From an uncultured Christensenella sp. (GTDB lineage Bacteria; Bacillota; Clostridia; Christensenellales; UBA3700), in assembly GCA_910578245.1 (NCBI GenBank), contig CAJTPC010000046.1, positions 1 to 8,350 on the forward strand: DNA of 8,350 nt, given 5' to 3'. Shown here piece by piece: positions 1 to 5,631 of the stretch (position 1 is the stretch's first letter; each line of letters starts with the position of its first letter). The notes beneath the pieces were generated by a model. That model was given only the letters and a program-made list of their open reading frames with translations, was not told where the DNA came from and made no database searches. The translations under genes and the position numbers were made by a program.

Positions 1-19
1 CGGCTAAGCCTTTCTTGAA

Positions 20-38
20 CCACGCGTCTAACGCGTGG
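20..38. repeat. Short perfect hairpin, CCACGCGT stem
   Basis: An 8-bp perfect inverted repeat (CCACGCGT / ACGCGTGG) closes on a 3-base loop (CTA). It is GC-rich in AT-rich surroundings and lies outside any gene. No T-run follows on either strand (ATTTCTTATA follows on plus), so it is a poor intrinsic terminator by itself. Compact GC hairpins with tiny loops also occur at the ends of IS200/IS605-type elements and in REP-like repeats, but no transposase gene is visible here, so that origin is only a possibility. Confidence 0.55.
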
Positions 39-50
39 ATTTCTTATACA

Positions 51-87
51 TTAAAGGCGGGTATGCTTCAAGCATATCCGCCTTTAG
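51..87. terminator. Long stem-loop, probable bidirectional terminator
   Basis: A 16-bp stem (52-67 with 71-86) closes on a TCA loop; bases 51 and 87 can add a T.G pair. The arms start TAAAGGCGG and end CCGCCTTTA, so either strand gives a GC-rich stem flanked by A on the 5' side and UUUA on the 3' side. The one imperfect pair (61 with 77) is G.U in plus-strand RNA but C/A in minus-strand RNA, so the fold is better for transcripts arriving from the left edge. It also lies 19 bases past the stop of the minus-strand membrane gene and could end that transcript. No long U-run is present, so efficiency is uncertain. Confidence 0.65.
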
Positions 88-105
88 TTATCAATAATTT
101 ATCCG

Positions 106-699
106 CTACACTCTAGTCAAAATGTCGGCTTTATTCTCTTCAACGTCACGGTTTTTCATTCTAAATATTGCTGGTAAAAGGAAAGAAACGAAGAGGCATG
201 CAATTAAAAATATACATACAATACTGCTAAAAATATGATTTACGTACAAGTCCTTCATTTGCGAATCGTTTTCAATCATAACTTTTCTATATATGCGTGA
301 TATTGATGTATAAAATAATCCAAATACACAAAGGTATACCAAGCCACATACTATACTCCAAACGAGTTGGATAATATAATTGGTATTGCTATCGTTTTTG
401 CCAATAGTAAAGCATTTTGTTTTAATTAATTTTGAATATTGAATAAAGAAGGATACAAAGAATAGAATTATCGCTGAAATAAGCAGAATATCTATTACAA
501 TAGTAGATTTATAGGCTTTGATAAATTCTTCATCTGCTACTCTTTGAATTTCAGAAGTTGCTGAGAAAATAACGTTTAAGTAACTTAAAGTCAAGTAAAG
601 GAATATTGCCGAGCACGCAATTGCCCATAAAATAAGTAATACTTTTTTGGCTGTGCCTTTTTTGTCTGCGTTGGTATTGCTAACATTCATATCTTCCAT
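106..699 (-). CDS. Unrecognised four-TM membrane protein with internal duplication
   Basis: Encodes 197 residues. I recognise no family and assign no function. Four hydrophobic helices are clear at about residues 19-45, 65-88, 108-133 and 155-179. The N-terminal stretch (1-18) and the C-terminal tail (about 180-197) are hydrophilic, so an even number of spans puts both on the same side, probably the cytoplasm. The halves align without gaps at an offset of 89 residues: W25/W114, I27/I116, C29/C118, L34/L123, D56/D145, Y63/Y152 and FVSF 81-84/170-173, which suggests duplication of a two-helix unit. The ATG at 699 is chosen because GGAGGT (705-710) lies 5 bases upstream and a near-consensus promoter lies just before it. 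An upstream in-frame extension to 861 would run through that promoter. It is transcribed away from the frr operon, so it is probably a separate unit. It seems more AT-rich than the operon genes. Confidence 0.85.
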   Translation of the reverse strand: MEDMNVSNTNADKKGTAKKVLLILWAIACSAIFLYLTLSYLNVIFSATSEIQRVADEEFIKAYKSTIVIDILLISAIILFFVSFFIQYSKLIKTKCFTIGKNDSNTNYIIQLVWSIVCGLVYLCVFGLFYTSISRIYRKVMIENDSQMKDLYVNHIFSSIVCIFLIACLFVSFLLPAIFRMKNRDVEENKADILTRV

Positions 700-704
700 A
701 CTGT

Positions 705-710
705 ACCTCC
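705..710 (-). promoter_or_regulatory. Ribosome binding site that sets the membrane gene start
   Basis: On the minus strand this reads GGAGGT within GTGGAGGT, 5 bases before the ATG at 699. It is a near-perfect Shine-Dalgarno match and favours this ATG over the first in-frame start at 861. Confidence 0.85.
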
Positions 711-721
711 ACTGTGTAATT

Positions 722-750
722 ATTATATTACATTTTAGTAAAATAGTCAA
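722..750 (-). promoter_or_regulatory. Sigma-A-type promoter for the membrane protein gene
   Basis: On the minus strand, TTGACT (745-750) and TATAAT (722-727) are separated by exactly 17 bases. The -10 box is a perfect consensus and the -35 box matches at five of six positions. Transcription would start near 715, giving a leader of about 16 bases that holds the GGAGGT site. A GTTGA box (753-757) lies just upstream of the -35 box. Confidence 0.85.
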
Positions 751-912
751 TATCAACTTTGTCACCTCGACCGTAGTGGAGGATATCTCAACAGTTGAGG
801 TAAAAGCAAGCAGTTGAAGTTTGCAACTACGCTTAGAATGATAAAGCAACTTATTTCGCAAAAAATGGGGATAATACGCTCACTTTTCGCTAAATAAAAT
901 GCACGAAAATCA
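751..912. promoter_or_regulatory. Region between divergent promoters, with operator-like palindrome
   Basis: No gene is credible here. The main structure is a 19-base near-palindrome at 784-802 centred on base 793: CTCAAC, A, GTTGAG, extended by three flanking pairs, one of them a wobble. The motif GTTGA occurs four times: minus strand at 753-757 and 788-792, plus strand at 794-798 and 813-817. CAGTTGAGGT (792-801) and CAGTTGAAGT (811-820) form a 9-of-10 direct repeat at a 19-base interval. This could bind a regulator acting on one or both promoters. Beyond about 825 I see nothing notable until the frr promoter. Confidence 0.35.
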
Positions 913-941
913 TTGTATTTACTTTTTTTATTTGATATAAT
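913..941 (+). promoter_or_regulatory. Extended -10 promoter of the frr-uppS-cdsA operon
   Basis: TTGTAT (913-918) and a perfect TATAAT (936-941) are 17 bases apart. TGA precedes the -10 box, giving the TGnTATAAT extended -10, which can compensate for the weaker -35. Transcription should start near 948, leaving a leader of about 24 bases with the AAGGAG site of frr. It is the only strong promoter noticed for the plus-strand genes, so it may drive the whole run. Confidence 0.8.
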
Positions 942-957
942 TATGATAGCAAATTTT

Positions 958-963
958 AAGGAG
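958..963 (+). promoter_or_regulatory. Ribosome binding site that sets the frr start
   Basis: AAGGAG lies 8 bases before the ATG at 972. An in-frame GTG at 963 overlaps this site and so cannot be its own well-spaced start; the ATG gives the expected protein start. Confidence 0.85.
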
Positions 964-971
964 TGCAAATT

Positions 972-1547
972 ATGGCATACGAACAAATAGAAGTATTGGA
1001 AGTTTTTGACGAATTTGAAACAAAAATGGACAAGAGCATAGCTTCTCTTCAATATGAATTCAACAATTTGAAAGCAGGTAGAGCAAATCCGCATATTCTC
1101 GATAAAGTCGTAGTTGACTATTACGGAGTACCAACTCCGCTTAAGCAAATCGGCAATATTCAAGTGCCGGAAGCAAGAATGTTGCTTATAAGTGTCTGGG
1201 ATACGTCAATACTTAAAGAGGTGGAAAAGGCTATCATTAATGCAAATACGGGAATTATGCCCACCAACGACGGTAAAGTCTTGAGAATGGTTTTCCCTGA
1301 ACTCACTCAAGAACGAAGAAAAGAACTTTGCAAATCGCTTAAAGCATTGTCGGAAAATACCAAGGTTGCTCTTCGCAACGCTAGAAGAGATATTAACGAC
1401 GCTATTAAGAAGATGAAGAAAGACAGTCTTATATCCGAGGACGACGCAACTTTGTACGAAAAGGACGTCGATAAGAAACTTGCTTCTCAAATTGATGTTG
1501 TAGACAAGATGACTAAGGAAAAAGAACAAGAAATTATGTCAGTATAA
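972..1547 (+). CDS. frr: Ribosome recycling factor
   Basis: Encodes 191 residues, close to the usual length of about 185. In the family, the protein works in the cytoplasm with EF-G to split the 70S ribosome after termination so that its subunits can be reused. The sequence shows the two-domain pattern: an N-terminal helix with LKAGRANP (33-40), the beta domain with YYGVPTPLKQIGNIQVPEAR (50-69), then long charged helices forming the three-helix bundle. The hallmark stretch LRNARRDINDAIKKMKKD (134-151), followed by ISEDD, includes the arginines needed for ribosome binding in known family members. It is the first gene after the extended -10 promoter. In many Firmicutes pyrH and tsf come directly before frr; here a divergent unknown gene does instead. 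The stop lies at the edge of a hairpin that precedes uppS. Confidence 0.97.
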   Translation: MAYEQIEVLEVFDEFETKMDKSIASLQYEFNNLKAGRANPHILDKVVVDYYGVPTPLKQIGNIQVPEARMLLISVWDTSILKEVEKAIINANTGIMPTNDGKVLRMVFPELTQERRKELCKSLKALSENTKVALRNARRDINDAIKKMKKDSLISEDDATLYEKDVDKKLASQIDVVDKMTKEKEQEIMSV

Positions 1548-1576
1548 CGAAGTAAGCCTATAAATAGGTTTTTCGT
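1547..1576 (+). other. Intercistronic hairpin between frr and uppS
   Basis: ACGAA (1547-1551) pairs with TTCGT (1572-1576) and AAGCCTA (1554-1560) pairs with TAGGTTT (1565-1571), with one G.U pair, a TAAA loop and a two-base GT bulge on the 5' side. The stem begins at the last base of the frr stop codon and ends 13 bases before the uppS ATG. It has few GC pairs and no T-run, so it is unlikely to be a strong terminator. It might set mRNA stability or translation of uppS, whose ribosome site (AGGT, 1580-1583) is weak. Confidence 0.45.
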
Positions 1577-1589
1577 TCTAGGTAGCAAA

Positions 1590-2285
1590 ATGGAACAGAC
1601 ACTCAAAATACCGACTCACATAGGTTTTATTATGGACGGCAACGGCCGTTGGGCAACGCAGAGAGGGCTATCTCGCAGTGACGGACACCGTCAAGGCGCG
1701 GAAGCGCTGAAAAAAATTGTTAAAGCATGTTCGCAGAAGGGAATAAAAGTCGTGAGCGTGTATGCTTTTTCTTGCGAAAATTGGTCAAAACGTCCGCAGT
1801 CTGAAATAAAGTTCTTGTTTTCTTTGATAACGCAATTTGTCAAGAAAGAGATGAAAGATTACGTTAATTCAGGGTATCAAGTAAGATTTAGCGGAGATTT
1901 ATCTCAACTTCCAAAGATTACTCAAAACGCAATCAATAAGGTAATTAACGCAAGCAAAAACAATGACGGAATAATCGTCAATATAGCGCTGAATTATGGC
2001 TCTCACCAAGAAATTGTCAAAGCGGTGAATACTATTTTGCAGTCTGGATTGAGAGAGATTGACGAGCAAATGTTTGAAGATTGTCTGTATTCCGCAGGCT
2101 TGCCACCATTGGACCTCGTAGTTAGGTCTAGCGGGGAGAAGCGGTTGAGTAACTTTATGCTTTGGCAGGCGTCATATAGCGAATTGATTTTTTTGGATAA
2201 GTATTGGCCCGACTTTGATGAGGCTACTCTCGACGACGTTCTTGTAGAATATTCAAAGAGAGATAGAAGATTTGGAGGAATTTAG
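1590..2285 (+). CDS. uppS: Isoprenyl transferase (undecaprenyl diphosphate synthase)
   Basis: Encodes 231 residues, slightly short for cis-prenyltransferases (about 245-255). The family adds isopentenyl diphosphate units in cis to farnesyl diphosphate, giving the C55 carrier used for peptidoglycan and other wall polymers. Motifs in order: HIGFIMDGNGRWA (10-22) with catalytic Asp16; DGHRQG (31-36); AFSCENWSKRP (59-69); NIALNYG (131-137); DLVVRSSGEKRLSNF (175-189); and WQASYSELIF (192-201). By spacing, Arg179, Arg185 and Glu198 match the E. coli residues Arg194, Arg200 and Glu213. The enzyme is peripheral, with no membrane segment. The last codons GGA GGA form part of the ribosome site of cdsA, so the two genes are probably translationally coupled. 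Its own ribosome site is weak (AGGT, 6 bases before ATG). dxr and ispG in the same operon supply its precursors. Confidence 0.96.
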   Translation: MEQTLKIPTHIGFIMDGNGRWATQRGLSRSDGHRQGAEALKKIVKACSQKGIKVVSVYAFSCENWSKRPQSEIKFLFSLITQFVKKEMKDYVNSGYQVRFSGDLSQLPKITQNAINKVINASKNNDGIIVNIALNYGSHQEIVKAVNTILQSGLREIDEQMFEDCLYSAGLPPLDLVVRSSGEKRLSNFMLWQASYSELIFLDKYWPDFDEATLDDVLVEYSKRDRRFGGI

Positions 2286-2287
2286 TA

Positions 2288-3256
2288 ATGCTCAAAAGGA
2301 TTTTGACAGCAATAGTTCTATTAGCGATAGTTTTTGCAACTATTTTGGGACTTCGTCAAATATATGTCGAATTTGCCGACTTAGTAGGCGTTGCAATATG
2401 CTGTTTGGGCGTATACGAAATGGCTCAAGCCTTCAAAAAAGCCGGCTTCAATGCAATTAAGGGGAGTCTGATTTTTGCGTGCGTTGCAATTTATCCTATG
2501 ATATTGGCATTTGAGTGGACTATTCAAAAGGGTGAGATAGGAGCATTTGCTACTTTATTTTTAGCTGTAATGATTGCTATTATAGAGTTTACTCTTATAC
2601 ATAAATCTAAAAAACAAAAAGTTGAAGAGAAAAGTATTGGCGACTTATCAAAAAACTCTGCTGAAGAAGTAAATCTGGGAAATCGCGGAGTATTCAAACT
2701 CAATGATTTGCTTGCGACGATATTTATACTGATTTATCCTCTCGGTATATTTTCTACGTTCTTCTTTATCAATCATAGTTCGTACGGCTTGCTTGGAATT
2801 TTCATTGCCTTACTCGTGCCAATTATGACGGATACTATGGCTTACTTTGTGGGAGTGACTTGCAAAGGCAAAAAACTATGTCCCAACATAAGTCCTAAAA
2901 AGACGATAAGCGGAGCGATTGGAGGACTTTTAGGTGGAATTATCGGCGCGATGCTTGTATTCGTACTCTTTGACGTTACTGGTCTTTTCGTCAATTTCAA
3001 CAATGTTGGCTTGCTTAAACTCACGGATAATTTGCTTGTATCCGGCTTTATTTACGGTATATTCGGACTTATAGGCGGAGTAATGAGCGAACTTGGCGAT
3101 TTGGGCGCAAGTTGGATTAAGCGCAAGGCGGGAATTAAGGACTTTGGCAAAATTTTTCCGGGTCACGGAGGAATGATGGACAGACTTGACAGCATTATTT
3201 TTATGCTGCCGCTTGTGTATTTGCTGATAGGAATAGTCACTGCTATAAACGCGTAA
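2288..3256 (+). CDS. cdsA: Phosphatidate cytidylyltransferase (CDP-diacylglycerol synthase)
   Basis: Encodes 322 residues, longer than the usual 260-290. The family converts phosphatidic acid and CTP to CDP-diacylglycerol, the branch point of phospholipid synthesis, in the membrane. The CDP-diglyceride synthetase signature is complete near the C-terminus: Ser275, KRK 278-280, KD 284-285, then FPGHGGMMDRLD (290-301). A second family stretch, DTMAYFVG (182-189) then KGKKLCPNISPKKTISG (193-209), is also present. About eight hydrophobic segments can be picked out. The extra length comes partly from a charged loop at about 105-135 and a longer segment at about 228-248. The start lies 2 bases after the uppS stop, with GGAGGA (2274-2279) inside the end of uppS and 8 bases before the ATG. 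A start at 2272 in another frame gives only a short non-homologous peptide. Confidence 0.95.
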   Translation: MLKRILTAIVLLAIVFATILGLRQIYVEFADLVGVAICCLGVYEMAQAFKKAGFNAIKGSLIFACVAIYPMILAFEWTIQKGEIGAFATLFLAVMIAIIEFTLIHKSKKQKVEEKSIGDLSKNSAEEVNLGNRGVFKLNDLLATIFILIYPLGIFSTFFFINHSSYGLLGIFIALLVPIMTDTMAYFVGVTCKGKKLCPNISPKKTISGAIGGLLGGIIGAMLVFVLFDVTGLFVNFNNVGLLKLTDNLLVSGFIYGIFGLIGGVMSELGDLGASWIKRKAGIKDFGKIFPGHGGMMDRLDSIIFMLPLVYLLIGIVTAINA

Positions 3257-3294
3257 TCAAATTTATTATAAATATTTTAATAAAGGCATACGAA

Positions 3295-4422
3295 ATGAAA
3301 AGAATTATAATATTGGGCAGTACTGGATCGATAGGAACTCAAACTCTTGAAGTAGTAGATAAGTATTCAAGCGAATTTGAGGTCGTAGGACTTGCTTGTA
3401 AATCAAATGATTTAATACTAGACCAAATAAAGAAGTATTCGCCAAAATACGTTGCAGTAGATTGTAATTCATTGGCGGACAAGATTAAGACGGCTTTTCC
3501 TTTCGTAAAAGTTTTTATAGGAGAGCAAGGCGTCTGCAAACTTGCAGACATAAAAGTAGATTTAATTATCAACGGACTGGTTGGTATTAGCGGTTTGAAA
3601 CCCACGCTTACGGCAATAAATAGAGGTAGTAATATAGCCTTGGCAAATAAAGAAACTTTAGTTGCGGGCGGAGAACTTGTTATGCCTTTAGCTAAAGAAA
3701 AAGGAGTTCAAATATTGCCTGTCGATAGCGAGCATAGCGCTATATGGCAATCTTTGACTGCCAAGAACGTCAAGAGTATTTTGTTGACTGCAAGCGGTGG
3801 AGCGTTCAGAGATTGGACAAAAGACAAACTCGTAGACGCAAAGGCATGCGATGCATTGAAGCACCCAAATTGGGATATGGGCGCAAAAGTGACGATAGAT
3901 AGCGCGACTCTTATGAATAAGGGCTTGGAGATAATAGAAGCTATGCATTTATTCGGAGTTGACGTAGACGACATAAAAGTACTGGTACATAGGCAAAGCG
4001 TTGTGCATAGCATGGTTGAGTACGCTGACGGTAGCGTAATTGCTCAAATGAGCTTTCCCGATATGAGATTGCCTATTCAAATAGCAATGCTGTATCCTCA
4101 AAGGGGAGATTACGCATTCAATACTTATGACTTTATAGGAAAGAACTTGACTTTCGAAGAGGCGGACGAAGAACGATTCCCATGTCTTGCGATAGCTAAG
4201 TATTGCGCAAAAGAAAAGGGAATAGCGCCTGTAATTATGAACGCAGCCAATGAAATTTTGGTAAAAGCCTATTTGGATAATAAAATCAAATTCTACGACA
4301 TACCTTATTATATAAGACGCGCTTTGGATAAGTTCTATCAAGGTCAGAGAATCGAAGACGAAGCGCAAATATATTGTGTGGACGATAAAGTGAGACGATA
4401 CGTACTCCAACTTATCGGGTGA
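3295..4422 (+). CDS. dxr: 1-deoxy-D-xylulose 5-phosphate reductoisomerase
   Basis: Encodes 375 residues, a normal to slightly short length (380-400). In the family it rearranges and reduces DXP to 2-C-methyl-D-erythritol 4-phosphate with NADPH and a divalent metal, the committed step of the MEP pathway; this is the enzyme inhibited by fosmidomycin. Visible motifs are the nucleotide-binding GSTGSIG (8-14), ALANKETLVAGGE (115-127), PVDSEHSAIWQ (142-152) with metal ligands Asp144 and Glu146, LTASGGAFR (164-172), HPNWDMGAKVTIDSATLMNK (190-209) with Asn208 and Lys209, third metal ligand Glu212, and VHRQSVVHSMVEY (231-243). A C-terminal helical region (about 300-375) follows. The ribosome site is AAAGG (3282-3286), 8 bases before the ATG. 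The 38-base gap after cdsA is all AT-rich and holds a 7-bp inverted repeat (3262-3268 with 3278-3284). Confidence 0.97.
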   Translation: MKRIIILGSTGSIGTQTLEVVDKYSSEFEVVGLACKSNDLILDQIKKYSPKYVAVDCNSLADKIKTAFPFVKVFIGEQGVCKLADIKVDLIINGLVGISGLKPTLTAINRGSNIALANKETLVAGGELVMPLAKEKGVQILPVDSEHSAIWQSLTAKNVKSILLTASGGAFRDWTKDKLVDAKACDALKHPNWDMGAKVTIDSATLMNKGLEIIEAMHLFGVDVDDIKVLVHRQSVVHSMVEYADGSVIAQMSFPDMRLPIQIAMLYPQRGDYAFNTYDFIGKNLTFEEADEERFPCLAIAKYCAKEKGIAPVIMNAANEILVKAYLDNKIKFYDIPYYIRRALDKFYQGQRIEDEAQIYCVDDKVRRYVLQLIG

Positions 4423-4427
4423 GGTGA
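4421..4427 (+). promoter_or_regulatory. Ribosome binding site that sets the rseP start
   Basis: GAGGTGA matches the anti-Shine-Dalgarno sequence over seven bases and begins inside the dxr stop codon. The GAGG core is 5 bases before the ATG at 4430. The in-frame GTG at 4424 is part of this site, so the ATG is the likely start. Confidence 0.75.
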
Positions 4428-4429
4428 AA

Positions 4430-5584
4430 ATGATATTGACGTTGGCAGTAAGCGGACTTGAAGTGCTGAAATGGATAGGTTATGTTTTGGTAGCTTTATT
4501 CTGTCTTATGCTTATGGTTGTTTTGCACGAGTTGGGACATTATACTTTTGGTAAGATATTCAAATTCAAAATCAACGAGTTTGCCATAGGTTTTGGACCA
4601 AAGATATTTTCCAAAACCAATAAAAAGACGGGAGAAGTCTTTTCAATACGCCCATTTCCTTTTGGAGGTTTTTGCGCTTTTGGAGGCGAGGATGAGGAAA
4701 GTAAAGATCCGCATGATTTCAACAACCGTCCCATATGGCAGAGAATAATAGTATTGTTTGCCGGCGCAGGCTTTAACTTCTTGTCGGCATTTATAGTCAT
4801 CACTATATTTTTCAGCGCGTACGGAGAGTATTTTCCAGTCGTCGGAGAAGTATATCAACACGTGGAATACGTAGATGAAGAGAATTATCAAATTATTGAA
4901 GATTCACAGCAATTGCTGAAGGGCGATGTGATTTTATCGGTTAATGGCAAAAATGCATATAGTCTACTCGAATATAATCGTCTAAGCGAACTTATTTCGG
5001 ATACCGCCGATAATGTGAAAGTAGTAGTATTGCGAAACGGAGAAAAGATAACTCTTGATATACAGAAACATTACTATTTGTCATACACCGATAGCGGAGA
5101 GAAAGACGAAAACGGAGATAAAGTACTCGTAGAAAATGTCAGCAAAAACAAAGGATTGGGCATGGCGCTAGGTTCGTTTAGCGCGCAGAAACTATCTTTT
5201 GGTAAGGCATTGGGGCATGGCGCTGCGTTTGGGTACGATGTGTTGAGAGTGACAGGGAAATCTCTCAAGCAATTATTTACCGGCTCTGCATCTATCAGCC
5301 AATCTATGGGCGGAACGGCTACGGCTATATTTTCGCTTGCTCAACTTGTACAAGCGGGTTTGCCTGCGATAATATACGGTTTTTGTATACTGTCAGTGTC
5401 GATAGGAATAATGAACGTAATGCCATTGCCTGCACTTGACGGAGCGAGAATAGTCTTTGCGATAATTGAGGGAATCAGACGTAAGCCTATCAACCGCAAA
5501 ATTGAAGGTACCGTCCATTTCGCCGGACTTATAGTCCTGCTTGCTCTGGCAATAATACTAGATTTATTACATTTCTTTGGATAG
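4430..5584 (+). CDS. rseP: RIP metalloprotease, RseP/RasP family (site-2 protease)
   Basis: Encodes 384 residues from the ATG at 4430 (386 if the GTG at 4424 were used). The family cuts transmembrane helices inside the membrane; known bacterial targets are anti-sigma factors and leftover signal peptides, but the target here is unknown. The zinc site HELGH (33-37) lies in the first membrane segment (about 15-38) and the third ligand motif NVMPLPALDG (329-338) lies in a later one (about 312-336). Also seen are FAIGFGPKIF (51-60), RPFPFGGF (74-81), a second membrane segment with AGAGFNF (111-117), a single PDZ-like region (about 133-215) containing LLKGDVILSVNGK (162-174), and a last membrane segment (about 364-382). 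The usual AGPxxN motif reads AGAGFN, with Ala in place of Pro. It lies between dxr and ispG, a common Firmicutes arrangement, starting 7 bases after the dxr stop. Confidence 0.95.
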   Translation: MILTLAVSGLEVLKWIGYVLVALFCLMLMVVLHELGHYTFGKIFKFKINEFAIGFGPKIFSKTNKKTGEVFSIRPFPFGGFCAFGGEDEESKDPHDFNNRPIWQRIIVLFAGAGFNFLSAFIVITIFFSAYGEYFPVVGEVYQHVEYVDEENYQIIEDSQQLLKGDVILSVNGKNAYSLLEYNRLSELISDTADNVKVVVLRNGEKITLDIQKHYYLSYTDSGEKDENGDKVLVENVSKNKGLGMALGSFSAQKLSFGKALGHGAAFGYDVLRVTGKSLKQLFTGSASISQSMGGTATAIFSLAQLVQAGLPAIIYGFCILSVSIGIMNVMPLPALDGARIVFAIIEGIRRKPINRKIEGTVHFAGLIVLLALAIILDLLHFFG

Positions 5585-5631
5585 ATGTGCGGTAAAATTA
5601 AAACAAAAGTAAATTAACTCGGAGAGATCAA

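Noticed and set aside
700..861. N-terminal extension of the minus-strand membrane protein back to an in-frame start at 861
   Set aside because: The extra 54 residues run through a near-consensus promoter and the ribosome site; the ATG at 699 has GGAGGT at 5 bases.
762..1163. Open frame of 133 codons on the minus strand, overlapping frr
   Set aside because: It runs opposite frr, crosses the frr promoter, and has no ribosome site or recognisable protein features.
2272..2460. Short open frame starting inside the end of uppS
   Set aside because: It overlaps cdsA in another frame and its peptide resembles nothing; the cdsA ATG at 2288 has the well-spaced GGAGGA.
3257..3294. Promoter or terminator in the AT-only gap between cdsA and dxr
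   Set aside because: The 7-bp inverted repeat is all A/T and there is no -35/-10 pair with proper spacing; base composition alone could give this.
3949..4410. Open frame of 153 codons antisense to dxr
   Set aside because: Opposite a well-conserved enzyme gene, with no start signals; a shadow frame.
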